NCBI GenBank assembly: GCA_030830565.1
Contig: JAURMR010000037.1
Location: forward strand, 54,923 to 118,922
DNA: 64,000 nt
Direction of reading: 5' to 3'
DNA from: Acidimicrobiales bacterium
GTDB taxonomy: Bacteria; Actinomycetota; Acidimicrobiia; Acidimicrobiales; Acidimicrobilacustridaceae
Shown: positions 23,597 through 32,490 of the stretch, piece by piece
Position numbering within the stretch: position 1 is the first letter of the stretch
How the letters are laid out: each line of letters opens with the position of its first letter
The notes under the pieces: model-generated
Database searches by the model: none
Told to the model about the DNA's origin: nothing
Seen by the model: only the letters and a program-made list of their open reading frames with translations
Made by a program: the position numbers and the translations under genes

Positions 23597-25131
23597 CGGG
23601 ACAGCATCGCACCCTTGGCATCGAGGTGGCGAAGGCATCGCCATTCTTCGATCTGGTGGGCCATTGGGGTCGACGGGGGCCCGTCGACAAAGGGCCATAA
23701 CTCCTCAGCGATCTTGCGCCAATCGCCGGTTGCATGGAGTTCACCGAGGATCGCGTAGAGGCCCAGGCTGATGCGCTGGATGATGACGAAGCTGCCCGGA
23801 AGATTTGCTGCCTTCTGCATCACGGCGTAGGGGCCACTGGTATCGAAAAACCGACGGACGGTTTCTGATGCGTACTCGGGGGTGATCGTGAAGTCGCCTT
23901 CCATGGCGACGAACTCGTAGAAGTGGCCGAGATAGTCGATGACATCAGCGTCGGTGACATCGAGTCCTGCTGGTAGAAGCCCGAGGCGTTCGACAGTTGC
24001 GCGGAATGCAGCGGCATCGTGATTGATCACCATGTGCTGGATCATTTCGCCGAACTCATCAAGTTCTTCAGCGGTGAAGTACTTCACGAGACCGAAGTCG
24101 AGGAACGTGACGCGTCCGCCCGGATGGAATAGATAGTTGCCGGGATGTGGGTCGCCATTGAACGCAGCAAGTCGGTAGAGCCCACCGAACGCAAAGCGGT
24201 AGAGCGTCTCTGCGGCCAGATCTTTTTCTTTCTGGCTCCAGGTCAGGAGTTCATCCCATCGGGCCCCATCGGAAAGTTCGGTCGTGAGCACTCGTCGAGT
24301 TGAGTACTCGTCAACAACATGGGGAATGTGAATTGTGGGATGTCCGTCGTAGTAGCGAGCGAACGCCCGTTGGTTTGCCGCTTCGATTTCGTAATCGAGT
24401 TCTTCCACAACTCGTTCACGCAATTCGGCAACGAGGGCTTTATGGTCGAGTCCGGGGAAGAGAACGCCAAGTCCGGCGAAGATGAAACCTGCGTTGTTGA
24501 GATCAGAGGAGACTGCTTCGGCAACGCCGGGGTATTGCACTTTGACTGCGACAGCTTTTCCCTCGCGAGTGAGGGCTCGATGCACCTGACCGATCGATGC
24601 CGATGCGATGGGAGTTGGATCCCAGGTTTCGAAAAGTTCATTCGGGTGCTTACCGAGTTCTTCACAAATCACCTGGGCAGCGAGTTCGGCGCTCATAGGT
24701 GGGGCATTCTGCTGAAGGTCTGCAAGTGCGCCACGAACGTGTTCTGGAAGCCCTTGGTCGATGTAGCTGGCCATCTGGCCGACCTTCATAAGCGCGCCCT
24801 TCATTTGACCGAGGGCTTCGGTGACTTGTTGCGTCGTTTCCATTTCGAACGCAAGGTCAAGTTCTCGTCGTTTGCCGGCGTCGGCGAAAACTCGCCGGGC
24901 ACGATGACGGGCGTAGGCGCCACCGGTCTTGGCCCCCAGGAGCGCAAGACGGAAGTTGCGTGCCGTTCGATGGCCGTTCTGCACTGGCCCGATGGGTGGC
25001 GTGCTTGATCGGCGGGATTGAACAGCGGTCACCACTGCGGCGATCACCGCGATCGGCAGGAGCCATCGGAATGCACGTCGGAGTCCTTTCACGATGGGAA
25101 CGCTAGGGGTCTTGCACGACTTCACCCTCAT
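23593..25131 (-). CDS. ABC1/AarF/UbiB-family atypical kinase
   Basis: A 512-residue protein with an N-terminal membrane helix (RWLLPIAVIAAVVTAV) and an ABC1 kinase-like domain. The family hallmarks are the K-x-G-Q motif in GALMKVGQMASYIDQGLP, the Ala-rich nucleotide loop PIASASIGQVHRA replacing the Gly-rich loop, the VAVKVQYPGV Lys, the catalytic NGDPHPGNYLF and metal-binding FLDFGLVK. Relatives support quinone or prenyl-lipid synthesis and have ATPase activity. It heads the biotin operon and its stop is fused to the bioA start. A role in biotin synthesis is not known for the family. The start ATG at 25131 lacks a clear ribosome site. Confidence 0.9.
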   Translation of the reverse strand: MRVKSCKTPSVPIVKGLRRAFRWLLPIAVIAAVVTAVQSRRSSTPPIGPVQNGHRTARNFRLALLGAKTGGAYARHRARRVFADAGKRRELDLAFEMETTQQVTEALGQMKGALMKVGQMASYIDQGLPEHVRGALADLQQNAPPMSAELAAQVICEELGKHPNELFETWDPTPIASASIGQVHRALTREGKAVAVKVQYPGVAEAVSSDLNNAGFIFAGLGVLFPGLDHKALVAELRERVVEELDYEIEAANQRAFARYYDGHPTIHIPHVVDEYSTRRVLTTELSDGARWDELLTWSQKEKDLAAETLYRFAFGGLYRLAAFNGDPHPGNYLFHPGGRVTFLDFGLVKYFTAEELDEFGEMIQHMVINHDAAAFRATVERLGLLPAGLDVTDADVIDYLGHFYEFVAMEGDFTITPEYASETVRRFFDTSGPYAVMQKAANLPGSFVIIQRISLGLYAILGELHATGDWRKIAEELWPFVDGPPSTPMAHQIEEWRCLRHLDAKGAMLSR

Positions 25132-25198
25132 CAAGCGCTCACGAGAGACCCTTTCTCGCCGATAGCGTGTCGCCGTTCACTCGGCTGGGGGAGTTCCC

Positions 25199-26707
25199 AT
25201 GGGTTCTGCGTTGGTTACGACGGCACAAGGCGATGTCCAAGGCTTTGAGAGGGACGGCATTTTCCAATTCCGAGGATTGCCGTATGCCGCTCCGCCGATT
25301 GGAGAGCTTCGGTTCCAAGCCCCTGCGCCCCCCGAATCTTGGGACGGCGTTCGCGACGCAACGAGTTTCGGGTCGATGTCAGTGCAGGAATCTGGCGGTG
25401 TCACCGCTTTTCTCGGCGATGCGGTCGATTCCTCGAGTGAGGATTGTCTCTTCCTTAACGTGTACACGCCCGGCTGCGACGATGCTGCGCGTCCAGTCAT
25501 GGTTTGGATACATGGCGGAGGGTTCATTAACGGTTCCTCGTCAACGCCCTGGTACGACGGGACCTCCTTGGCCAACCGCGGCGATGTTGTTGTCGTCACC
25601 CTGAATTATCGACTCGGTGCACTTGGCTTCCTCTGGCTCGGAGACCTCGACGATCGTTATCGATCCAGCGGAGTGAACGGTTTACTTGATCAGACCGCTG
25701 CGCTTGCATGGGTTCGTGACAACATCGCAGCATTCGGTGGCGACCCGAACAATGTGACGATCTTCGGTGAATCAGCTGGTGCAATGAGTGTGTCGACGCT
25801 GCTCGCGGTTCCAGCGGCGCGTGGTCTGTTCCACAAAGCAATCGCGCAAAGCGGAGCGGCCCACAACACATTCACTCCTGCAATGGGCGCAGCGATGACC
25901 GAGCAGTTCATGGAGAAACTGGGCGTCACCGATCTCGAAGGCTTGTTGAGTGCGTCGGCTGATGACATTGCCAAGGCGGCCACAAAGGTCGAAGCAAAGT
26001 TGTATGACGATCCTTCAGGGCTCGGTGGTCCAACCGGCATTGCGCTTGCGATGGCGTTTCAACCAGTTGTTGACGGTGCGTTCCTGCCGAAAAATCCGCT
26101 GGTTGCCGTTGCCGATGGCGACGCCGTTGATGTTCCATTCATGACAGGCACGAACCTCGACGAGTGGAATCTCTTTGCTCTTATGAGCCCCGGCGGTCTC
26201 GATGATCCCAAGTTGTTGGAACGGCTTGAACGTATTTTTGGTTCAGGTCATCCGGTTCGAGACGCATATGTGGCAGACCGCCCGGATGCGTCGCCGGACG
26301 ACCTGTGGAATGCAGTACTCACAGATGCAACGTTCCGAATTCCGGCAATTCGCCTCGTTGAAGCTCGGTCATCGGCGAAGACGTCGACGTGGCAGTACCT
26401 GTTTACGTGGGCGACTCCCGCGTTCGGCGGAGTTATCAAGTCCTGCCATGCGCTTGAGATTCCCTTTGTTTTTGGAGTCTTGAACGCAGCGGGCGCGGAA
26501 CTGTTTCTCGGCGGGCCGATTAGTGATGACCTTCGCGACCTTTCCAACGCAATGCAGGACGCGTGGTTGTCGTTTGCTCGTGCCGGCGATCCCGGCTGGC
26601 CAGCATGGAATGTAGAGGCACGTCCGACCCAGCGATTCGATCTTGAGCGCGAGGTGCTTATGGACCCGATGTCTGGTGAGCGACGCGTGTGGGACGGCGT
26701 TTTGTGA
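25199..26707 (+). CDS. Type-B carboxylesterase/lipase
   Basis: A 502-residue alpha/beta-hydrolase of the carboxylesterase-B family. It has the N-terminal [16 protein letters not shown] block, [13 protein letters not shown], the oxyanion [12 protein letters not shown], the nucleophile [11 protein letters not shown], and the catalytic His in [12 protein letters not shown]. There is no signal peptide, so it is cytosolic. GGGGAG six bases before the ATG fixes the start, and a TAGCGT hexamer at about 25163 is a possible -10. It hydrolyses carboxyl esters of unknown identity. The queC gene follows with a GTGA overlap, an odd pairing. Confidence 0.93.
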   Translation: MGSALVTTAQGDVQGFERDGIFQFRGLPYAAPPIGELRFQAPAPPESWDGVRDATSFGSMSVQESGGVTAFLGDAVDSSSEDCLFLNVYTPGCDDAARPVMVWIHGGGFINGSSSTPWYDGTSLANRGDVVVVTLNYRLGALGFLWLGDLDDRYRSSGVNGLLDQTAALAWVRDNIAAFGGDPNNVTIFGESAGAMSVSTLLAVPAARGLFHKAIAQSGAAHNTFTPAMGAAMTEQFMEKLGVTDLEGLLSASADDIAKAATKVEAKLYDDPSGLGGPTGIALAMAFQPVVDGAFLPKNPLVAVADGDAVDVPFMTGTNLDEWNLFALMSPGGLDDPKLLERLERIFGSGHPVRDAYVADRPDASPDDLWNAVLTDATFRIPAIRLVEARSSAKTSTWQYLFTWATPAFGGVIKSCHALEIPFVFGVLNAAGAELFLGGPISDDLRDLSNAMQDAWLSFARAGDPGWPAWNVEARPTQRFDLEREVLMDPMSGERRVWDGVL

Positions 26708-27411
26708 GCCAGCCAATGGCGATCGTGTTGCTTTCGGGCGGACTTGATTCCACGACCTGTCTCGCAATCGCGAAGCACGAAGGCTTTACGCCAATTGCAT
26801 TGAGTTTTCGTTACGGACAACGTCACACTGGTGAACTCGAATGTGCTGCGGCCATTGCGACCGCTGCCGGAGTTGAACATCTCATTGCGGATATTGATCT
26901 TGCCGCATTCGGTGGCTCCGCATTGGTCGACGAGTCACTTCAAGTCCCGAAGCACGAATCGGTTGACGACCTCACTGCTGATTCGGTTCCCATCACTTAT
27001 GTTCCCGCCCGCAACACCATCTTCTTGAGCTTCGCTACCGCAGTTGCTGAAACTCGCGGTGCGCACGACGTCTTTATCGGTGTGAACGCTGTTGACTACT
27101 CGGGTTATCCCGATTGCCGTCCCGAGTTCATCGAGGCATTCGAGACAATGGCCAACCTTGCGACCCGTGAAGGGGTCGAGGGGCGGCGCCTGCGAATCCG
27201 CACGCCGCTCATCGACCTCACCAAGGCACAGATCATTCAACGCGGGATTGCACTCGGCGTCGACTACGGAATCACGATGTCGTGTTACGACCCAGCCTCT
27301 GACGGTGGAGCCTGCGGTCACTGCGACGCATGCCTGCTGCGGGCCCGCGGCTTCGCCGATGCCGACGTCGATGATCCGACTCAGTATTCGTCGCTGCTTC
27401 GCAAGAACTAG
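26704..27411 (+). CDS. queC: 7-cyano-7-deazaguanine synthase
   Basis: A 235-residue PP-loop ATPase that converts 7-carboxy-7-deazaguanine to preQ0, the precursor of queuosine (or of deazapurine DNA modification or metabolites). The PP-loop is [14 protein letters not shown], and the C-terminal zinc site [20 protein letters not shown] is complete. FVPARN-like [13 protein letters not shown] is also conserved. The GTG at 26704 overlaps the esterase stop; an ATG at 26716 directly before IVLLSGG is the alternative start. queD, queE and folE homologues are not in the window, so the rest of the pathway must be elsewhere. Confidence 0.95.
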   Translation: MSQPMAIVLLSGGLDSTTCLAIAKHEGFTPIALSFRYGQRHTGELECAAAIATAAGVEHLIADIDLAAFGGSALVDESLQVPKHESVDDLTADSVPITYVPARNTIFLSFATAVAETRGAHDVFIGVNAVDYSGYPDCRPEFIEAFETMANLATREGVEGRRLRIRTPLIDLTKAQIIQRGIALGVDYGITMSCYDPASDGGACGHCDACLLRARGFADADVDDPTQYSSLLRKN

Positions 27412-27425
27412 AGACTGCCTGTTGC

Positions 27426-27875
27426 TCAGGAGTTGGTAATTACTGCCAACGCTTCGTCAATGTGCTTCTTTGGCTTGAACTGTGAAGAAAACACTTTGCG
27501 TACGATGCCGTCAGGGTCAATCACGTAGGTGACGCGCCCTGGCAACAATCCAAGCGTCTTACCCACGCCGAATTGCTTGCGCACGGTGCTGTCGGTATCG
27601 GCCAGCAACGTGAACGGCAAGTTGTGTTTCTGGGCGAATGCTTTGTGCGATTCAATCGAATCGGAACTGATGCCAATCACTTTCGCGCCCGCATCGGTGA
27701 ACGCTTCAAAGTTGTCACGGAAGGAACATGATTCGGCCGTGCAGCCAGGCGTGTCGTCCTTTGGGTAGAAATAGACGACGGCCCAGCCTCCGCGAAGTTG
27801 CGCAGCTGTGACGGTGTTGCCGTCCTGATCGGGGAGTGAAAACGCAGGAACGGTTTGGCCTTCAGTGATGGTCAT
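27426..27875 (-). CDS. bcp: Thioredoxin-dependent peroxiredoxin BCP/PrxQ
   Basis: A 149-residue cytosolic peroxidase. The peroxidatic Cys and the resolving Cys five residues later are in DDTPGCTAESCSFRD, the atypical two-Cys BCP arrangement. Family end KKHIDEALAVI is present. GAGAGGG ahead of the ATG at 27875 sets the start; the ORF-track start at 27890 adds five residues. It is monocistronic, convergent with queC and divergent from parA. Confidence 0.94.
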   Translation of the reverse strand: MTITEGQTVPAFSLPDQDGNTVTAAQLRGGWAVVYFYPKDDTPGCTAESCSFRDNFEAFTDAGAKVIGISSDSIESHKAFAQKHNLPFTLLADTDSTVRKQFGVGKTLGLLPGRVTYVIDPDGIVRKVFSSQFKPKKHIDEALAVITNS

Positions 27876-27965
27876 GCACCCTCTCAGCACCGAATCTTCC
27901 GTTGTTATTCCGTCGCAGTCAGCCTTTTTGTTGGCGGTATCGCCCGATCACAAGGGCTTGCCGCG

Positions 27966-27971
27966 TAGCGT
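27966..27971 (+). promoter_or_regulatory. -10 hexamer, leaderless layout, parA-like gene
   Basis: TAGCGT, six bases, then ATG at 27978. No Shine-Dalgarno sequence could fit between them. The remaining divergent gap 27876-27965 must hold the bcp promoter, which I cannot place. Confidence 0.5.
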
Positions 27972-27977
27972 TGGGGC

Positions 27978-28826
27978 ATGCCAATCGTCGCTGTCGTGAA
28001 CCAAAAGGGCGGAGTGGGCAAGACAACAGTCACTCTGGGCCTCGCCTCTGCCGCCGCTCGACGGGGAAAAAAAGTCCTTGTCGTCGACCTCGATCCCCAA
28101 GCGAATGCCACCGCGGGGCTCGGTATTTGGGAGCCGGCCACCACAGTCGATGCTGCACTCGAAACGGATCGCCCCGGTTCGGCCCGTTCCCTCGCCATAC
28201 CCACAGCGTGGGTGCTCGAAGGTGGCGTGGCGCCCGATGTGCTCGCCAGTACACCTGCACTCTCGTCTCGAGAGCCACAGCTCGCGAACGATCCCGTCGG
28301 GGCGCAAGACCGTCTGCAGCTCGCACTCGAAGGGAATGATTACGACCTTGTGGTGATCGATTGTCCGCCATCGCTGGGTCTTCTCACAATCAATGGTCTC
28401 TTTGCTGCTGACCGTGCACTCATCGTTACGGAGCCAGGCGCGTGGGCCTCGGATGGCGTTGCGAATGTGCAACTCACTATTTCGCGTATCGCCGCTCGTC
28501 GGGGCGGTCGTCCCGAGGTTGCTGGCATCGCTGTAAATCGTCTTGGTCGCACTCGTGATGCTCACTACTGGCACACGATGTTGCTCGAGCAATACGGCGA
28601 TCAGGTCTTTGCCCCGGTGCACATGCGCGCCGCAGTTGCCGAAGCGTCAGCGCAGTCCCTGCCCATCCATGGGCTTGGCACTCGCCAAGGTGCAAGCGAT
28701 GCGGCACAGGAATTCGACAATCTGCTTGATGCCGCAGTCCCCGAGATGGCACGGTTTGGTGTGCCCGTTTCCGCACCCGTGGAAGCAGCGCCCCCCGAAA
28801 CCTCTGGAGGAAGCAATGGCCTATGA
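27978..28826 (+). CDS. Orphan ParA-family ATPase
   Basis: A 282-residue deviant-Walker-A ATPase. KGGVGKTT at residues about 10-17 with the signature Lys, the Walker A' VVDLDPQANAT and Walker B VVIDCPPSLG are intact. Such ATPases form ATP-dependent dimers on DNA or membrane and position plasmids, chromosomes or protein cargo. There is no parB or centromere-like repeat next door. Instead the 3' end overlaps by 11 bases a gene for a C-terminally membrane-anchored protein, which suggests a cargo-positioning or membrane role. The C-terminal 25 residues are Pro/Ala-rich and may be a flexible partner tether. The start is fixed by the leaderless -10. Confidence 0.92.
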   Translation: MPIVAVVNQKGGVGKTTVTLGLASAAARRGKKVLVVDLDPQANATAGLGIWEPATTVDAALETDRPGSARSLAIPTAWVLEGGVAPDVLASTPALSSREPQLANDPVGAQDRLQLALEGNDYDLVVIDCPPSLGLLTINGLFAADRALIVTEPGAWASDGVANVQLTISRIAARRGGRPEVAGIAVNRLGRTRDAHYWHTMLLEQYGDQVFAPVHMRAAVAEASAQSLPIHGLGTRQGASDAAQEFDNLLDAAVPEMARFGVPVSAPVEAAPPETSGGSNGL

Positions 28827-29271
28827 CCCGCAGAAGACTCGGAATCGGCCAGCGCCTGCAGCTGATCGTCCCGCTCCTGTCGATGCATTTCTTGATGCTG
28901 TTACCGATGTTGTTCCCGCGGTCGCCGTTCTTCCTGATGGTGTCGATATCGAAGTGACACCCGGAGGCGACACAATCGTGCACACCGCCGACGCCGACAT
29001 CGCAATCACGCCTGCTGGTGACGACGTCATCGTGTCCACACGTGACGCGCTCGTTGAAGTTCGTGCCGAACTCGATGAAGTGATTGTCGATACTGCTGGT
29101 GAAGAAATTTTCATCGACACCGCACCGCGTGCGCCGTCAGATCTCGCTGACTGGAACAACGCTCCAGTCGTGCGGTCGGCGGACAACGGCCGTTCGAAGA
29201 TGGCAATCGCAATTGTCGCAGCAGTTGCTGCACTTCTCGCCATACTTGTTGTCAGCCGTAAGCGTCGCTAA
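28816..29271 (+). CDS. C-terminally anchored protein with beta-strand repeats, ParA partner candidate
   Basis: A 151-residue protein I do not recognise. GGAGG five bases before the ATG at 28816 fixes the start within the parA 3' end. After a basic, Pro-rich N-terminus come short alternating beta-strand units of similar form (DIEVTPGGDTIVHTAD, DIAITPAGDDVIVSTRD, LDEVIVDTAGEEIFIDT), rich in Asp and Val. A single membrane helix (MAIAIVAAVAALLAILVV) with SRKRR after it ends the protein, so the repeats are probably cytoplasmic (tail-anchored). Overlap with the ParA gene suggests they act together. The function is not known. Confidence 0.8.
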   Translation: MAYDPQKTRNRPAPAADRPAPVDAFLDAVTDVVPAVAVLPDGVDIEVTPGGDTIVHTADADIAITPAGDDVIVSTRDALVEVRAELDEVIVDTAGEEIFIDTAPRAPSDLADWNNAPVVRSADNGRSKMAIAIVAAVAALLAILVVSRKRR

Positions 29272-29287
29272 CGACGAAGGCGTCGCG

Positions 29288-29307
29288 AGTCTTCAATCAA
29301 GAAGACT
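29288..29307. terminator. Hairpin between convergent genes
   Basis: AGTCTTC and GAAGACT form a perfect 7-bp stem with a 6-base loop spanning the stop of the phosphatase gene. It could end transcription from both sides. Confidence 0.4.
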
Positions 29308-30099
29308 TGCAGCAAGAGCATCAATAACATCAGCGTCGATCCCGATGCTGTTGACATAGCCGGTCATTGAACCGTATTCGGCGTTGACGTGCGCAAGTAG
29401 CCGACTCATTGCCTCCGGTGGTGCCGCGAGATAGGCGGAAGGTTGATCGTTCATTGCGGTCAATGCTTCTGGCCGATCGCGCTTGAGACGTTCGACCAGT
29501 TCCGCCATGTTCGTTCCTGAAATCGCGTAGTCCGCGACGATCACATGATCGGCAACACCGATGGTGGAAAGAACCATCGCGGCGAGCACGCCCGTGCGGT
29601 CCTTGCCTGCTGCGCAGTGAAAGACGGCGGGAAGATTGTCGGCGTTGGCCAGGGTGCGGAACGCGTCGGAAAGTGCGGGTGCACCGATGTCGAGCATGTG
29701 CACGTAAAGGTCGCTAAGAACAACCCGAGCATCGGCGTCTTCATCGAGATCAAGAGGCTTCCAGACCTGCCCAAGCACATCGAGATGGACGTGGGTGATG
29801 CCGCGATGGGGGTCGTGAAGGTGGCCTTCCTCAACTTCTGATCCTGTGCGCAAATCAATCACCGTTCGCAGGCCGATCTCGGCAAGTTGATCAAGTTCCG
29901 CATCGGGAAGGCGATGGACAGCGTCGGCGCGAAACAGCGTGCGCCACTTCACTGTTCGACCATCGGTGGTTGTGTACCCGCCGAGATCGCGAAAGTTGAA
30001 CGCCCCCTCGAAACTGAGGTGACGGTCTGGGTGGATGGTCGCGAGGGCGAGATCTGTTTCGTTCACGAGAGTGAGGCTACGTGCAATAGGTGGGTTCAC
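29293..30099 (-). CDS. Tyrosine-protein phosphatase (DSP-like, Y_phosphatase3 type)
   Basis: A 268-residue protein with N-terminal FEGAFNFRDLGGYTTTDGRT, a family hallmark, and the P-loop FHCAAGKDRTGV (CX5R with the Lys-Asp variant). The latter is typical of MptpB-like phosphatases, which act on phosphotyrosine, phosphoserine and phosphoinositides. No signal peptide is seen. AGGAG six bases before the GTG at 30099 fixes the start and removes 89 residues of the track ORF. It is downstream of the universal stress gene with a 122-bp gap that contains a hairpin, so it is probably transcribed on its own. Confidence 0.9.
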   Translation of the reverse strand: MNPPIARSLTLVNETDLALATIHPDRHLSFEGAFNFRDLGGYTTTDGRTVKWRTLFRADAVHRLPDAELDQLAEIGLRTVIDLRTGSEVEEGHLHDPHRGITHVHLDVLGQVWKPLDLDEDADARVVLSDLYVHMLDIGAPALSDAFRTLANADNLPAVFHCAAGKDRTGVLAAMVLSTIGVADHVIVADYAISGTNMAELVERLKRDRPEALTAMNDQPSAYLAAPPEAMSRLLAHVNAEYGSMTGYVNSIGIDADVIDALAASLLD

Positions 30100-30120
30100 G
30101 TTGACTCCTAGGTACCGGCA

Positions 30121-30146
30121 TTTGCTCAACGCGTTTGATGAGCAAA
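30121..30146 (-). terminator. Hairpin between universal stress and phosphatase genes
   Basis: TTTGCTCA and TGAGCAAA form a perfect 8-bp stem with a 10-base loop, about 75 bases after the stress-gene stop. It may be a terminator or an operator for the phosphatase. Confidence 0.4.
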
Positions 30147-30221
30147 GTGTTCTAGGAAGACAAGCGAACCCGAGGTGAACCCGGTAATCGGAACGTGAAC
30201 CTTTGGGAAAGAGTTTGGTTT

Positions 30222-31019
30222 CTAGCCGACTGGTTTTTGTACAAGTACGGGACAGTGGCAGTTGTGAACGGTGCGCATCGTGGTGCTCCCTAGTGCCGTT
30301 CGTGCGAGTCCGCCACGCCCATGAGTTGCCATGGCGACCAACGCAACCTTGTTGGTATTCGCCCAATCCGAAACGGCATCGGCAGCATCGACACCAACAA
30401 CTGATTCAGCTCGGGCTTTGATTCCTTCACGGTTGAAGAATGCGACTGCCGACTCCACCGCATTCGAAAGCGCCTCTGGTTCTGCACCACCGAGTGGCAA
30501 ACCGCTAGCAGTCGTTGCCGACAACACGACGACTGACATCGACAGTGCCTTTGCCCACCGGGCAGCACGAGGAAGGACCATCGCCGAAATAGGTGACCCG
30601 TCGGTGGTGACCGCCATCGTTGCGTTGTTGAACGACGTGAACGACTTTGCTCCGGGACCAACAAGTAGCACGGGATGGTCCGAACGCTTCAGAACATCTT
30701 CGGAAACAGATCCGAGGAGGGCCTTACCGAATCCGGTGCGACCATGGGTTGCCATGACGATCGCGTCTTCTGTTCCCTTCACCGAATCGGCAATGGCAGT
30801 TGCGGGAAAGGTGTCTGGGACGACGGAAGTGCCGAACGGAACGGAAAGTGACCCAGATTTTTCATCGAGGTAGGACTGCAATTGTTCGACGGTGCTTCCC
30901 CAGCCTGATGCAAGGAGAAGAACGGTGGAGTCAAGTGCAGTTGCGAGTTCATTGGCGATGGGTAACGCCGCGTGCGAAAGGTCTGATCCATCAAGTGGCA
31001 CAACGATGGTCGTGATCAT
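30222..31019 (-). CDS. Universal stress protein with two UspA domains
   Basis: A 265-residue cytosolic protein with two consecutive UspA folds. Both end in an ATP-binding signature: MATHGRTGFGKALLGSVSED at about residues 90-110, and MATHGRGGLARTALGSTTMR near the C-terminus (G2xG9xGS/T pattern). The N-terminal strand TIVVPLDGSDLSHAALPIA is typical. GGAGGG before the ATG at 31019 fixes the start. In actinobacteria tandem UspA proteins are linked to dormancy, hypoxia and light or oxidative stress. It is adjacent to the two-component system on the same strand, but 88 bases away. Confidence 0.93.
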   Translation of the reverse strand: MITTIVVPLDGSDLSHAALPIANELATALDSTVLLLASGWGSTVEQLQSYLDEKSGSLSVPFGTSVVPDTFPATAIADSVKGTEDAIVMATHGRTGFGKALLGSVSEDVLKRSDHPVLLVGPGAKSFTSFNNATMAVTTDGSPISAMVLPRAARWAKALSMSVVVLSATTASGLPLGGAEPEALSNAVESAVAFFNREGIKARAESVVGVDAADAVSDWANTNKVALVAMATHGRGGLARTALGSTTMRTVHNCHCPVLVQKPVG

Positions 31020-31107
31020 TGGTATCCCTCCATGGGAAGTGTGAGATCTCTTTTACATGGTCGCACGCAGGAGGTGCGTGAGTGTGATCGCTCTACGGGG
31101 TGAGTCG

Positions 31108-32490
31108 TTAGCTACCAAGCAGGAGCACGGCATCAAGGCCACCTTCGGGTGCAGCTCGCAACTCGGCCCGCCCGCCTTCGGATTCGACCAATTTCTGAAC
31201 AATGGCAAGTCCTAGGCCGGTCCCACCTAACTGCCCTCGCTCTGTTGTTGCTCTCCAGAAGCGGTCGAAGGCTCGATCGCGCTGTTCGTCGGTGAGTCCG
31301 GGTCCTTGATCGATGACGTGGACGGCAACGATGGGGCCCGAAGGAGAAACCTCGGTGGTTGCACTGAGAATGATTGTCGAACCTTCGGGTGAAACCTCAA
31401 GCGCGTTGGCAATCAGATTGTCGAGAACCTGGCCCAGCATGTCTGCCGAACAACGTGCCTTGAGTTCCGAAGGTTCCGCCAGGATCTGAACGCCGCGTTC
31501 GCTCGCGAGAGGTTGCCAGGCTGCGGCTCGTTCGGTGAGGGGAGTTTCGAGTTCAATGCGACCGGGTCGAGAACCTTGGGTTCGTTCTGCACGTGCAAGG
31601 GCCAGCAATCCGTCGACCATTCGCGACATTCGCTGGACTTCGTTGCGTGCACCCTCAAGATCTTCCGCAGCGGCGTCGTCGGCATCAAGCTCAAGCATTT
31701 CGAGGCGCAAACGAAGTGCGGTGAGCGGCGTGCGCAACTGATGCGACGCGTCGGCAACAAATTGCTCTTGGGCCGTGACAAGTTCCTCAAGTCGAACTGC
31801 GGTCGCGTTGAACGCCGCAGCAAGATCTTTGATTTCTGGGGGACCGCGATCGACATCAGCCCGAGCCGAGAGATTGCCTTCGCCAATGCGGGTCGCCGCG
31901 TCGCGTAGATCCGCGATTGGTCGCGTTACCCAGCGTGCGAGAAGCACACCGAGCGCAGCAGCAAGAACAAGCGTTCCAAAAGCTGCTCCGATGAGGATGA
32001 GCCAATAGCGGCGAACTTCTGCATCAACTTGGTCTGTCGAAAAACTGACCCGAACCGCACCGAGAACTTTGTCGCCAACCGAAATCGGAACGGTGACGTA
32101 GAGGAGCCCGGTTCCGAGAGTTGTTGAATAGCGAGTGCCGCTTGCGATCTGGCGATTGAGCGCGTCTGCGATTTCTGGCCGTGAGAGGAAATTTCGTTGG
32201 CCAGCGGCCGAAGGCTCGGAATCAGCAAGCACATCGCCTGCGCTATTGACGATAACGACGCGGCCGTCGGTCGCCGCGGAGTAATTCGCCACCACCGTTT
32301 CGTAATCGACCTGAGTTCCACCGAGAAGCGAATCGGACACATAGGACGAAAGTACGAACGCATCGCGCTCAATACCTGATTTCAACTGATCCATCTGATG
32401 ATCTCGATAACCGAGCGCAAGTGGCAGTTCGAGAGCGATGAGCACCACGAGCGTGAGGAGGAGATAAGTGGCGAGGAGGCGCCGGGTCAC
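31108..32490 (-). CDS. Sensor histidine kinase with HAMP domain
   Basis: A 460-residue membrane kinase. TM1 is LLATYLLLTLVVLIALELPL (about 8-28), an extracytoplasmic sensor of about 135 residues follows, TM2 is WLILIGAAFGTLVLAAALGV, then a HAMP linker (RPIADLRDAATRIGEGNL). HisKA has the phospho-His in FVADASHQLRTPLTALRLRL, and HATPase has DNLIANALEVSPEG, DQGPGL and TGLGLAIVQKLV. The GTG at 32490 overlaps the last base of the response-regulator stop. The sensor region has no recognised ligand motif. Its likely targets include the divergent operon at 33.3-36 kb. Confidence 0.94.
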   Translation of the reverse strand: MTRRLLATYLLLTLVVLIALELPLALGYRDHQMDQLKSGIERDAFVLSSYVSDSLLGGTQVDYETVVANYSAATDGRVVIVNSAGDVLADSEPSAAGQRNFLSRPEIADALNRQIASGTRYSTTLGTGLLYVTVPISVGDKVLGAVRVSFSTDQVDAEVRRYWLILIGAAFGTLVLAAALGVLLARWVTRPIADLRDAATRIGEGNLSARADVDRGPPEIKDLAAAFNATAVRLEELVTAQEQFVADASHQLRTPLTALRLRLEMLELDADDAAAEDLEGARNEVQRMSRMVDGLLALARAERTQGSRPGRIELETPLTERAAAWQPLASERGVQILAEPSELKARCSADMLGQVLDNLIANALEVSPEGSTIILSATTEVSPSGPIVAVHVIDQGPGLTDEQRDRAFDRFWRATTERGQLGGTGLGLAIVQKLVESEGGRAELRAAPEGGLDAVLLLGS

